A program made the translations under genes and the position numbers. A stretch of DNA of 64,000 bases from Luteococcus japonicus (GTDB lineage: Bacteria > Actinomycetota > Actinomycetes > Propionibacteriales > Propionibacteriaceae): positions 2,976,001 through 3,040,000 of the forward strand of contig NZ_RKHG01000001.1 in assembly GCF_003752415.1 (NCBI RefSeq), given 5' to 3'. This document shows positions 1-8,960 of the stretch, piece after piece. The notes below the pieces were generated by a model. The model saw nothing but the letters and a program-made list of their open reading frames with translations. It did not search any database and was not told the DNA's origin. The stretch's first letter is position 1, and each line of letters starts with the position of its first letter.

Positions 1-1
1 C

Positions 2-406
2 ACCGATGACGCGGCCATGGTCCGCACCGAGATCCTGCGGCTGAGCGGCCGCGTGGCCTCCCGGATGCGTCGGGCACGGATGTTGGGCCGGGTGGTGTGC
101 GTGGAGGTGCGTTTCGCGGACTTCTCCACCACCAGCCGCACCATCACGCTGGACAGTCTCACCGATGTCACCGACGAGGTCTTCGACGGCGCCTGGCGGG
201 CCTTCGGCAGGTTGAAGCTGCAGCGGGCCCGGATCCGACGGGTGGGGGTCAGGGTGGAGGGCCTGGTGGAGGCGGACCAGGCCTTCCAGCAGCTGCCACT
301 GGATGCCCCGGAGCGGGGGATGCGGGAGGTGGAACTGGTGGCCGACGAGGTGGTCAACCGCTTCGGACCGGCCGCGGTGCAGCGGGCGTCGCTGACCCGT
401 CGCTGA
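2..406 (+). CDS. dinB: DNA polymerase IV (DinB), C-terminal part, truncated by window edge
   Basis: The reading frame enters from outside the window at base 2 and stops at 406, giving about 134 residues. The residues match the little-finger domain of Y-family translesion polymerases: a basic 'RTEI..LSGRVASRMR' helix, then 'SRTITLDSLTDVTDEVFDGAW', then 'RIRRVGVRVEGL'. This domain grips DNA and sets lesion specificity. The palm and fingers with the catalytic carboxylates lie upstream and cannot be seen. DinB bypasses damaged template bases with low fidelity. The first ATG visible in frame is an internal methionine, not the start. Confidence 0.85.
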   Translation, partial: TDDAAMVRTEILRLSGRVASRMRRARMLGRVVCVEVRFADFSTTSRTITLDSLTDVTDEVFDGAWRAFGRLKLQRARIRRVGVRVEGLVEADQAFQQLPLDAPERGMREVELVADEVVNRFGPAAVQRASLTRR

Positions 407-447
407 ACCGGGCCCCCCCGCGCCTTCCGCCGGGCCGTCGGCCGACC

Positions 448-453
448 TACACT
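448..453 (+). promoter_or_regulatory. -10 box (TACACT) of the DUF3040 gene
   Basis: TACACT fits the actinobacterial TANNNT -10 pattern. The ATG is 50 bases downstream with AAGGAGG in front of it, so this transcript has a normal leader. No clear -35 is visible. Confidence 0.45.
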
Positions 454-503
454 GGAGGGTAACCGACGGACCCGGCCGGCGGTGACGGACCAAGGAGGCA
501 GCG

Positions 504-893
504 ATGGCTCTTTCGGAGCAGGAACAGCGCTTGCTCGAACAGTTGGAGGCCTCTCTGGCCGCCGATGACCCCACCTTGGCCCGAGCACTGCGTGGTGACG
601 GGCCCGCCCCGCGCCTTCAGCGGCGCCATGCGGGAGTGATGCTGCTGGGGCTCGCCGTCGGGCTGGTCGGCCTGATCGGCGGCATGCAGCTGCACCCCGT
701 GGTCAGTGTGCTGGGCTTCGTCGTGATGCTGATCTCCGCGGTCTCCCTGTCCGAACAGCTGCGCGCCGTGGGCGAGGGGAAACCCCGCGCACCGCGCGCC
801 ATGCCTCGGTCATCACGCATGCCCGGCAGCCCCTTGGACGACGAGCACCTGGACCGTGCGCGTGAGCGCTGGCGTCAGGAGGGCGGCCGCTGA
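504..893 (+). CDS. DUF3040 family membrane protein
   Basis: A 129-residue protein that opens with MALSEQEQRLLEQLE, the signature of DUF3040 proteins, which are restricted to actinobacteria and have no known biochemical function. Residues 1-40 are a charged helix. Two adjacent hydrophobic segments at about 46-64 and 67-84 form a membrane hairpin. The tail after 90 is basic and proline-rich. AAGGAGG lies 6 bases before the ATG, which settles the start. In many actinobacteria this gene lies between dinB and the division cluster, as here, so a link to envelope or division is suggested only by position. Confidence 0.85.
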   Translation: MALSEQEQRLLEQLEASLAADDPTLARALRGDGPAPRLQRRHAGVMLLGLAVGLVGLIGGMQLHPVVSVLGFVVMLISAVSLSEQLRAVGEGKPRAPRAMPRSSRMPGSPLDDEHLDRARERWRQEGGR

Positions 894-900
894 GCCACCC

Positions 901-1882
901 TCAGGAGATCAGGGCCAGGGCGAGCAGGGCCACCTGGGGATCCGGGTCGCCTGTGAGCTGACGAGGCGTGCGCGGGCACGAGGGGTTGCGATCTCGACGA
1001 GCGCCTGGGCCAGCCGAGCACGTGCCGGCGCCGGAGTCGAGGGAGCGGCCAGGGCGGCGTCGACGGCATCCATGACGTCGTCGACGAGGTCGGCGGAGCC
1101 GCTCAGCCGGGCGAGGCTCTCGGCGGCCTCGACGTCGTGGTCACCATCCACCACCAGACCCAACAGCACCGGGATGGCGGCAGCGATGCCCTGCCCGGAC
1201 AGGGTCATGGCCGCATGCCGCCGCACCCCCGGGTCGCTGTCGGGCAGGGCGGTGGTGAGCACCGAGCGTGGCATCCGCGGGGAACTTGCTGATGGTGAGG
1301 ACGGCCCGCCGCCGCACGGTGGGATCAGCCTCTCGCGCGGCCTCGGACAGCGGCTCGATCGCGGCCGGGCCGAGGCGCGCCAGCGCCCAACCCAGGGCGC
1401 CGGCCACATGGGCGTCGGACTCTCCCACGAGCGCCCGGACCAGGGTGGCGGGGGGCAGGGCCGGTGCGGTCTGGCCCTGCCCCAGCGCGACCTGCTGGCG
1501 CTGGGCGGGTTCGCCACGGTGCAGGGTGCGTACCGAGGGGGTCACGCAGCATGTCCTGGGTGGTCCAGGGCCAGGTGCTCGGTTCGGCGATCTTGGACAG
1601 GCTGTGCAGGGCCTGGCTGCGTGCCTGCGGATTGCGTGACTCCAGCTCGGGCTTCAGGCGGGGCAGGGTCAGCTCGGCGGGCAGCTGGACCAGCGCCCAG
1701 GTGAGCATGTCGCGCACGAAGAAGTCCGGCTCGATGCCGCACCGCATGATCACGACCTTCACGAGGCTGGCCTCGGGCGGGGAACCGGCCGCCATCGCTG
1801 CCGATAGCCGGGCGGACGAGTCGCCGGCGCCCAATGCGTCGGCAAGGCTCTGGGCTCGCGGGGAGAACTGTCGTGGGCTCAT
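901..1882 (-). pseudogene. HEAT-repeat protein gene broken by three frameshifts
   Basis: The ATG at 1882 follows AGGAGG and opens a good frame (MSPRQFSPRAQSLADALGAG..., then 'EPDFFVRDMLTWALVQLP' and 'NPQARSQALHSLSKI'), typical of an actinobacterial HEAT-repeat family. The frame is lost at a run of five Cs (plus-strand G run 1537-1541). Homology-like text resumes one base over ('SDAHVAGALGWALARLGPAAIEPL'). It is lost again at a run of four Cs (1279-1282) and resumes as 'SDPGVRRHAAMTLSGQGIAAAIPVLLGL'. Near 957-960 the sense frame moves once more, so the most HEAT-like ending is 'LTGDPDPQVALLALALIS' with a stop at 901-903. An intact version would have about 326 residues. Either a real pseudogene or local sequence errors; every other gene in the window is intact. 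Confidence 0.75.
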
Positions 1883-1909
1883 GTGGCCACCTCCTGGGAA
1901 ACAGGAGAC

Positions 1910-1930
1910 ACCTTGACACTGTGTCAAGGT
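1910..1930. promoter_or_regulatory. Perfect 10-bp-arm dyad, probable operator
   Basis: The core CCTTGACACTGTGTCAAGG (1911-1929) extends by one more pair on each side, giving two perfect 10-base arms around a single central base. TTGACA, a -35 sequence, appears on both strands inside it. It lies 28 bases before the HEAT-gene ATG and 8 bases past the transglutaminase stop. A one-base loop argues against a terminator and for a protein-binding site. The shape resembles operators of MerR-type activators, which is an inference. Confidence 0.6.
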
Positions 1931-1937
1931 CAAACGA

Positions 1938-4196
1938 TCAGGACACGTAGTGCTGGTGGTCGGTCTCCTGACGCACCGCGACGTGACCGTCGGCGGTGCC
2001 GGTGAGTCGCTTCCACAGCGAGCGGGGCAGCAGCAGCGCCAGCATCCGGCCACCGGTGGTGGCGCCGGCCAGCAGCTGGTTGCGCAGCTCCCGCACGTCG
2101 TCGCCCACATTGCCCAGCTCGCCCAGCGTGCGGGCATAGCGGGAACGTTCGACCCCCATGGCGAGCCGGTCCAGCGCCTCGCCTCCCCGCTCGTCGAAGT
2201 GGGGGGACAGCGCGGCGGCATTCTCCCGCGGCGTGCCCTGCGGCCAGGGCTGCCCGAGGTCGTGCAGGGTGTCGCGCAGCTCCAGCCAGCCGCGGGTGAC
2301 CCGGTCGTACGGATCGGCGGATGCGTCGAGACGACGTGAGCGGCTGAGCAGGCGGATCATCGAGGGCAGCGAGAGTAGTCCGAGCAGACCCAGGATGCCG
2401 GCACCCCACTTGATGATCTTCGTCCAGGCGGTGGGCTCGCCGGCTGGGGTGGGGTCGATGCTGCTGGCCGAGGAGCTCGGGCTGGCCGAGGCGGAGCTGG
2501 GGGACTTGCTGGGGGCCTTGGAGCTGGCACCACCCGATGCGGTGGCGGAGGGCAGCGGCTTGACGTCCTTGTTGACCAGGGACCACTCCGGGGCGGAGGC
2601 GACGCGGCTGGTGGGCTCGAAGCGGACCCAGCCGTAGTCCTTGAAGTACAGCTCCGGCCAGGCGTGCATGTTGCTGGCCTTGACCTCGTAGTGGTCGCCC
2701 TTCTTCTCGCCGGGAAGGAAACCGACCGAGACGCGTGAGGGGATGCCCTCGATGCGTGCCATCAGGGCCATCGCGGAAGCGAAGTGCACGCAGTAGCCGG
2801 TCTTGTCCTTGGTGAGGAAGTTGGTCAGCACCTCGAAGCCGTCGCCGGGCGGGGCGGTGGTGGAGTACCCGAAGTTGCGAGGGCTGGACAGGTAGGCCTG
2901 GATGGCGGCCGCCTTCAGCACCGGCGTCGACGCGCCCTTCGTGACGTCATGGGCAATGTCCATGATCGGCTTGGGGACGTCATTGGGCACTGCCGCGGTC
3001 GTCTTGGCATCGGAGGGGGTGCCGCTCTCGGCCAGGGTGAAGTTCTCGGCCTGAGGATCGTTCAGCGCCGAGGTCACCTGGTAGGTCTTGTTGCGGATCG
3101 AATCGGTGCGGTTCTCGTCCTCGGTGGACAGGATCGTCAGCGTCTGCGGGTCATAGCGCCAGCGGCCCTCGGCGGTGTGGCTCTGGGGGGCATAGGGCGC
3201 GGGCAGGTACTCGCCGGACAGGTCCTGCACGGAGATCTCCGCAGTGACCTGCTTGCCCGGGGTGGTCAGTCCGGGGGGTGCGGGCAGCGCGCCGTCCTTG
3301 AGCTGGACCGGGGACATGTGCCAGCCCTTGGCATCCATCACGGTCAGTGAGGCGGTGCGCAGGTAGAGCGGTTCGTCGGCCTTGTAGGTCAGCACGACGC
3401 GGTCCACCGGAAGGTTCAGGTTCTTCGAGAGGTCGATGGTGGGGTCCGCCATCTCCAGCGGGCCGCTGCCCCGGGGACGGGCGGACTCGATGTCCAGGTT
3501 GCCCAGCCGGGGGACGATGGCGCCCAGTCCGAGCGCCAGGACCAGGGCCGGGACACCCACCAGGGCACCCAGGCGCAGCGCGCCGGCCTTGGAGTGCGGG
3601 TTGTGGGCGGAGTCGCTGGCCAGGTTCCTGGTCCAGGCGGAGTTCTCGTTGATGCCGTCGGCCACCAGGACGACGAGGTAGCCCACGCCGAGCAGTGCGA
3701 AGACCCACCAGGAGACGTCACGGCCGATGGCCAGTGCCGGGATCAGGTAGAGCGTGAGCAGCGGGGCCAGCATCCAGGCGGTGGCCTGCAGGGTGACCAC
3801 CAGGATGTCGGCGACGATGGTGACCAGTCCGATCAGCAGCACCATCAGCCAGGTGACCGCGGCGGTCGGTGTCATCGGGGCCAGCTCGACGCGGATCTGC
3901 ATCACGGCTCGCGAGAGCAGTGCGGGCAGGTGGGTGATGCCGCGGTCCGCGGCGGGCTGGGCCAGCAGCCCCAGGCCAAGACCGACGGCTGTCAGGCTCA
4001 CCAGCTGTGCCAGGTGCACCACCATGGCGGGCAGGCCGAAGCGTCGCAGGAGCAGGGAGAGCACCTGCAGCAGCAGGATGACCCCGGCGCCCTGGGCCAG
4101 GAAGAGCCGGTCCTGGGTCAGCGGAACCAGGCTGAACTGCCCCAGCAGCATGGCAAGGGCGACGGCCAGCGTCAGACGATCGGACGGGCGCATCAT
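1938..4196 (-). CDS. TgpA-like transmembrane transglutaminase (DUF3488/DUF4129)
   Basis: A 752-residue membrane protein. The first 200 or so residues hold several hydrophobic helices (DUF3488). A large extracytoplasmic part follows with a transglutaminase-like core: Cys469 in 'TGYCVHFAS', His511 in 'NMHAWPE' and an acidic residue in 'GWVRFEPT'. After a Ser/Pro/Ala-rich stretch comes another membrane helix near 'IIKWGAGILGLLGLLSLP', then a cytoplasmic DUF4129-type tail. The ATG at 4196 overlaps the stop of the DUF58 gene (ATGA), so this start is preferred over in-frame codons further upstream. The MoxR-DUF58-TgpA trio is a common operon with a suspected role in envelope protein handling; the substrate is unknown. 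Confidence 0.88.
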   Translation of the reverse strand: MMRPSDRLTLAVALAMLLGQFSLVPLTQDRLFLAQGAGVILLLQVLSLLLRRFGLPAMVVHLAQLVSLTAVGLGLGLLAQPAADRGITHLPALLSRAVMQIRVELAPMTPTAAVTWLMVLLIGLVTIVADILVVTLQATAWMLAPLLTLYLIPALAIGRDVSWWVFALLGVGYLVVLVADGINENSAWTRNLASDSAHNPHSKAGALRLGALVGVPALVLALGLGAIVPRLGNLDIESARPRGSGPLEMADPTIDLSKNLNLPVDRVVLTYKADEPLYLRTASLTVMDAKGWHMSPVQLKDGALPAPPGLTTPGKQVTAEISVQDLSGEYLPAPYAPQSHTAEGRWRYDPQTLTILSTEDENRTDSIRNKTYQVTSALNDPQAENFTLAESGTPSDAKTTAAVPNDVPKPIMDIAHDVTKGASTPVLKAAAIQAYLSSPRNFGYSTTAPPGDGFEVLTNFLTKDKTGYCVHFASAMALMARIEGIPSRVSVGFLPGEKKGDHYEVKASNMHAWPELYFKDYGWVRFEPTSRVASAPEWSLVNKDVKPLPSATASGGASSKAPSKSPSSASASPSSSASSIDPTPAGEPTAWTKIIKWGAGILGLLGLLSLPSMIRLLSRSRRLDASADPYDRVTRGWLELRDTLHDLGQPWPQGTPRENAAALSPHFDERGGEALDRLAMGVERSRYARTLGELGNVGDDVRELRNQLLAGATTGGRMLALLLPRSLWKRLTGTADGHVAVRQETDHQHYVS

Positions 4197-5455
4197 GCGC
4201 CACCTCCTCGGCGTTCGAGTTCGGCCCAGGCCTCGGCGACGGAGCTGCCACGCTTGACCTGCACGACGCGCCACTGGGCCTCGGACAGCTGGCGGACACA
4301 TTCTTCGTGCTGGGCAATGACCTCGGGTTCGGCCCGCAGGCCGCGGATGGTGAAGGAGTCGACGTCCAGCACGATGGCCAGGCCGACGGTGCGGCCGCGC
4401 CGGGCGGTGGCCAGCGCCGTCACGTCATCGGGGGACAGGCGGCCCAGGACGGCCACCAGCATCTCTCCCTGGCGCTGCAGGTTGGTCTCGAGCGCGGTCT
4501 CCAGGCTGTCGATGGCGCAGGTGTCCTCGTCGGTCATCGCGAGCAGGACGGCCTCCCGGGCGGCATAGGGGTCCTCGGCGCTGGAGGTGGGCACCAGTCC
4601 TTCGGAGTCCACCATCGCCAGCCGGTATCCATTGGTGATCAGGTGGTGGGCGATGCTGGTGGCGGCCGAGACGGCCCATTCGAAGCTGGAGGTGCGGCCG
4701 GTGCCGGCGTGCGAGCTCTCGCGGGAGTCGAGCAGGATGGTCACGCTCGGGTCCCACGCCTGCTCCTCGCGGCGCACCATGATCTCGCCCTTGCGGGCCG
4801 TGGAGCGCCAGTGGATGCGACGCACGTCGTCGCCGTCGCGGTATTCGCGCACCAGCACGTCGTCCTGGCCCACCAGGCCGATCTTCTGCGGGGTGGACTC
4901 GCCCGAGGCATTGTTGCCGGCGGCGGCGCCCATCTGAGTCAGCGGCACGACCTCCGGGGTGACCAGCACCTCGTTGGAGGCGCGGAACTGGCGGTCGATC
5001 TGTGCCAGGCCGAAGGGGTCCACGGCGCGCACCAGCAGTGGGCCGACGCGGTAACGACCGCGGGCCAGACCCATCAGTGGGTAGGTGAGCTGGCGCTTCC
5101 AGTCACCGGCGAAGGTGTGGATGGTGAAGCGCGGGCGGCGTCCCAGCTCACGGGGAACGGTGTCCTCGAAGCGCAGCAGGCCAACAGGAAGGGCGCCGGC
5201 CTTGCGCAGGTCCAGCGTCGCGTCCATCCGTTCGCCCAGCGTGACGCGGGGCGGGTCGATGGTGCGTTCGCTGACCAGGTGGAGGCGGGAACGGCCGACG
5301 ACGCCGATGGCGGCCACGGGCAGCAGGATGAGCAGGATGCTCACCCGTGCCAGATCGCGCTGGCCGAAGGCCATGCAGGCGATCAGCAGCACCACCCCGA
5401 GGACAAGGAATGCCTTGCCTCGGGGTGTGAGCGCTCGCCAGGACTTGGCGATCAA
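4193..5455 (-). CDS. DUF58 domain protein
   Basis: A 420-residue protein with two hydrophobic segments near the start ('AFLVLGVVLLIACMAFG' and 'VSILLILLPVAAIGVVG'). A beta-rich region follows, then the DUF58 motif 'REYRDGDDVRRIHWRSTARKGEIMVRREEQ' leading into a von Willebrand A-like fold ('VTILLDSRES'). The chosen start is TTG at 5455, four bases after the moxR stop; no ATG or GTG fits this position in frame, and longer readings would overlap moxR deeply. DUF58 proteins accompany MoxR ATPases and may be their membrane-anchored partners. Start confidence is moderate. Confidence 0.85.
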   Translation of the reverse strand: MIAKSWRALTPRGKAFLVLGVVLLIACMAFGQRDLARVSILLILLPVAAIGVVGRSRLHLVSERTIDPPRVTLGERMDATLDLRKAGALPVGLLRFEDTVPRELGRRPRFTIHTFAGDWKRQLTYPLMGLARGRYRVGPLLVRAVDPFGLAQIDRQFRASNEVLVTPEVVPLTQMGAAAGNNASGESTPQKIGLVGQDDVLVREYRDGDDVRRIHWRSTARKGEIMVRREEQAWDPSVTILLDSRESSHAGTGRTSSFEWAVSAATSIAHHLITNGYRLAMVDSEGLVPTSSAEDPYAAREAVLLAMTDEDTCAIDSLETALETNLQRQGEMLVAVLGRLSPDDVTALATARRGRTVGLAIVLDVDSFTIRGLRAEPEVIAQHEECVRQLSEAQWRVVQVKRGSSVAEAWAELERRGGGA

Positions 5456-5459
5456 GAAT

Positions 5460-6431
<972 letters not shown>

Positions 6432-6601
6432 CGGGTTCTCCTTCATGTCGGGCACTCGAGGGCGCCTTGGCGTTGCTGGCATAGGACGGCCGGTCTGATG
6501 ACCAACTGCTTGGTGAATCGTACCGTGCACACCCCTTCATCCCAACGTCACCGGACGGGGGTCGGCGGACCTGAAGATGCCCCAAATGGAGCGAAAGGGG
6601 A

Positions 6602-6674
6602 GTGGAAGGTGTTTGAAGTGGAGGGTTGTGGAGTATTGTGGAGTCAAGTGGAGGAAATCGGCGTGATCGTGGAG
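6602..6674 (+). repeat. Array of GTGGAG direct repeats, MraZ operator
   Basis: GTGGAG occurs at 6618, 6628, 6638 and 6648, spaced exactly 10 bases apart, with a further copy at 6669 and a near copy (GTGGAA) at 6602. The array ends 18 bases before the mraZ start. MraZ proteins of other bacteria bind short direct repeats with about one helical turn between them upstream of their own gene, so this is very probably the autoregulatory operator of the division cluster. Confidence 0.8.
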
Positions 6675-6691
6675 TGAGCGGAGGTGGCCAG

Positions 6692-7120
6692 GTGTTCCTG
6701 GGTACCCATACTCCGAAGATCGACGAGAAGGGTCGTTTCTTCCTGCCGGCGAAGTTTCGCGACGAGTTGGCCGAGGGCCTGGTGATCACCAGGAGTCAGG
6801 ATCGCTGTCTGGCGATCTACCCGACGGCCACCTTCGTCGAGATGACCAAGCAGGTGAGCACCGCTCCGACGACCCTGAAGCAGGTCCGTGACTTCCAGCG
6901 CATGCTGGCGGCCGGGGCCTCGGACGAGACGCCGGACAAGCAGGGGCGAGTCACCATCCCGCCCCAGCTGCGCAGCTACGCGGGTCTGGAGTCCCAGATC
7001 GTCGTGGTGGGTGCCATCAACCGGGTCGAGGTCTGGGACGTCGCCGCGTGGGAGGAATACTCCGCGCAGCAGGAATCGGTCTTCGCCGAGATGAACGAGG
7101 AGGTCTTCCCCGGCCTGTGA
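6692..7120 (+). CDS. mraZ: Transcriptional regulator MraZ
   Basis: A 142-residue protein starting VFLGTHTPKIDEKGRFFLPAKFRDEL, with two AbrB/SpoVT-like repeats. The second repeat carries 'DKQGRVTIPPQLRSYAGL' (about residues 80-97). GTG at 6692 is preceded by GGAGG and gives the usual family length; the longer in-frame ATG at 6626 would start inside the repeat array. MraZ forms a ring-shaped oligomer that binds direct repeats and controls the division and cell wall operon. The GTGGAG array just upstream is the expected target. Confidence 0.95.
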   Translation: MFLGTHTPKIDEKGRFFLPAKFRDELAEGLVITRSQDRCLAIYPTATFVEMTKQVSTAPTTLKQVRDFQRMLAAGASDETPDKQGRVTIPPQLRSYAGLESQIVVVGAINRVEVWDVAAWEEYSAQQESVFAEMNEEVFPGL

Positions 7121-7148
7121 GGTCGGGTTGGACCAACGATGGGAAACG

Positions 7149-7270
7149 GATTGCGCCCTGAGGCTTCAATCCGGGGTTCCGACCCCCTGGCTCACCTTCC
7201 CCGGTGCCAGGTGGTCCTTCCCGCGGGGTGCATACCCCAGGAATCCCGGGTTGAAACCCCTGGGCGCAAA
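7149..7270. repeat. Long imperfect inverted repeat between mraZ and rsmH
   Basis: The segment beginning TTGCGCCC at 7151 and running to about 7182 is matched, in reverse complement, by the segment ending GGGCGCAAA at 7270. About 28 of 32 positions pair, with small bulges. The loop of about 60 bases contains a perfect inner hairpin, GGGGT-GCAT-ACCCC, at 7225-7238. No convincing coding potential is seen in it. It could be a REP- or MITE-like element or a leader RNA structure controlling rsmH. No second copy was found in this window. Confidence 0.55.
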
Positions 7271-7281
7271 CGAATGGATGG

Positions 7282-8289
7282 GTGGCGAGAATGGTCGGGA
7301 CCGAGCTGACGGAGGAGTCCGTCGAGGCTGTGGTCGATCCTGCCCGCATCCACATCCCTGTGATGCGTGACCGGATCCTCGAACTCCTGGCTCCCGCGCT
7401 GGAGGCCCCGGGCAGCATCCACGTCGACGGCACCCTGGGCATGGGCGGCCACGCGGAATCGGTACTGCAGGCCTGCCCCACCGCCCGCGTCATCGGCATA
7501 GACCGGGACCCCAATGCCCTGGCCATCGCCACGAAGCGACTCGAGGGATTCGGAGACCGCTTCACCCCCGTCGAGGCCGTCTACGACGAGCTGCCGGAGG
7601 TCCTGGAGGAACTCGGCGTGCGACACATCGACTCCATGCTGCTGGACCTCGGCCTGTCCAGCATGCAGATCGACCGCCGCGAACGAGGCTTCGCCTATTC
7701 CGTCGACGCCCCGCTGGACATGAGGATGGACGGAAAGCAGGAGCTCACTGCGGCCGGGGTGCTCAACACCTACGAGCCGCGCGACCTGGTGCGCATCCTG
7801 CGCGTCTACGGCGAGGAGCGTTTCGCGGACCGGATCGTGCGGCGAGTCGTCGCGGCCCGCGAGGTCGAGCCCTTCACGGACTCCGCCCGGCTGGTGCAGG
7901 TGATCTGCGACGCCATCCCGATGGCCGCCCGCAAGACTGGGGGACACCCCGCCAAGCGGACCTTCCAGGCCCTTCGGATCGAGGTGAACGCGGAGCTGGA
8001 GGCGCTCGAGGGGGTGCTGCCGGCGGCGCTCGACGCGCTGACCGTCGGTGGTCGGCTGGCCGTGCTGGCCTACCACTCGTTGGAGGACCGGATGGTCAAG
8101 AACCTCTTCCGGACCGGCTCCACCGACTCCGCACCGCGCAACCTGCCCGTGGTGCCCGAGTCCATGCAGCCCGAACTGCGGCTGCTGACCCGCGGCGCGG
8201 AGAAGGCCAGCGAGGACGAGACCATTGCCAACCCACGCGCAGCCTCCGCCCGGCTGCGCGTCGCCGAACGCATCAGGAGGGCACGATGA
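7282..8289 (+). CDS. rsmH: 16S rRNA (cytosine(1402)-N4)-methyltransferase RsmH (MraW)
   Basis: A 335-residue methyltransferase that uses S-adenosylmethionine to methylate C1402 in the ribosomal P site. The binding site '[15 protein letters not shown]' lies near residue 50, followed by '[11 protein letters not shown]', '[13 protein letters not shown]' and '[16 protein letters not shown]', all diagnostic. The C-terminal part has '[21 protein letters not shown]'. The GTG at 7282 and the ATG at 7291 are both possible starts; neither has a strong ribosome site, and the inverted repeat ends just upstream. The stop overlaps the next start (ATGA), so the two genes are translationally coupled. Confidence 0.94.
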   Translation: MARMVGTELTEESVEAVVDPARIHIPVMRDRILELLAPALEAPGSIHVDGTLGMGGHAESVLQACPTARVIGIDRDPNALAIATKRLEGFGDRFTPVEAVYDELPEVLEELGVRHIDSMLLDLGLSSMQIDRRERGFAYSVDAPLDMRMDGKQELTAAGVLNTYEPRDLVRILRVYGEERFADRIVRRVVAAREVEPFTDSARLVQVICDAIPMAARKTGGHPAKRTFQALRIEVNAELEALEGVLPAALDALTVGGRLAVLAYHSLEDRMVKNLFRTGSTDSAPRNLPVVPESMQPELRLLTRGAEKASEDETIANPRAASARLRVAERIRRAR

Positions 8290-8960
8290 GCGCACTGCTG
8301 GCACCGCTGGAGCAGACCAGGACGTCCGGTCCGCGCGCCGAGAGGCCGGTGCTGCGCCCCGTCGCATCCAGTCCGCTGAAGCTCTCCCGCGTCGGCTTCA
8401 TCATCTTCCTCACCACCCTGCTCGGTGCCGGCATGGTGGGCATCCTGCTGCTCAACACCCACATCCAGCAGCGCGCCCAGACCGTGGCCGTCGCCCAGCG
8501 CGAGGCCGACGACCTGGGCCACCAGCAGGCGTCGCTGACCGCGAAGGTGGAACAGCTGCGTTCCTCCTCGGACCTCGCCACCCGCGCATGGGAACTGGGG
8601 CTTCGCCCCAATCCGCACCCCGTCTTCGTGAAGCTGGGCGCCGACGGCAAGCCCGGGCAGGTGATCGGTGAGCCGATGGCCGTCAACGGCTCCGAGATGC
8701 CGGACCAGAAGTACGTCGGCGCGGACACCGTGACCGCCCGGATCGCCCAGGCCAAGGCTCAGTACAGGGCCAAGGAGGCCGCAGAGAAGGCGCGCCGGAT
8801 CGCGGCCGCGAAGAAGGCGGAACAGGACAGGATCGCCCGGATCAAGGCCGCCGAGGCCAAGCAGAAGGCGGATGCCGCGGCGAAGAAGAAGGCGGATGCC
8901 GCGGCGAAGCAGAAGGCCGCTGCGGCCGCCAAGGCGAAGAGCAGCACCGGAGGCCGCTGA
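8286..8960 (+). CDS. FtsL-like septal membrane protein with Ala/Lys-rich tail
   Basis: A 224-residue protein in the place where ftsL always lies, between rsmH and ftsI. It has a cytoplasmic start of about 35 residues, one membrane helix ('[21 protein letters not shown]', about 38-57), then a coiled-coil-like segment ('[25 protein letters not shown]'), as in FtsL/DivIC proteins that bridge FtsQ and FtsWI. Residues 155-224 are almost only Ala, Lys, Arg and Glu, a long charged helix beyond the normal FtsL length. The call rests on topology and position, because FtsL sequences diverge strongly. ATG overlaps the rsmH stop. Confidence 0.72.
   Translation: MSALLAPLEQTRTSGPRAERPVLRPVASSPLKLSRVGFIIFLTTLLGAGMVGILLLNTHIQQRAQTVAVAQREADDLGHQQASLTAKVEQLRSSSDLATRAWELGLRPNPHPVFVKLGADGKPGQVIGEPMAVNGSEMPDQKYVGADTVTARIAQAKAQYRAKEAAEKARRIAAAKKAEQDRIARIKAAEAKQKADAAAKKKADAAAKQKAAAAAKAKSSTGGR

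Noticed and set aside
6626-6691. Longer mraZ start at ATG 6626
   Set aside because: It lies inside the GTGGAG operator array and adds residues unlike MraZ; GTG 6692 has GGAGG and gives the normal length.
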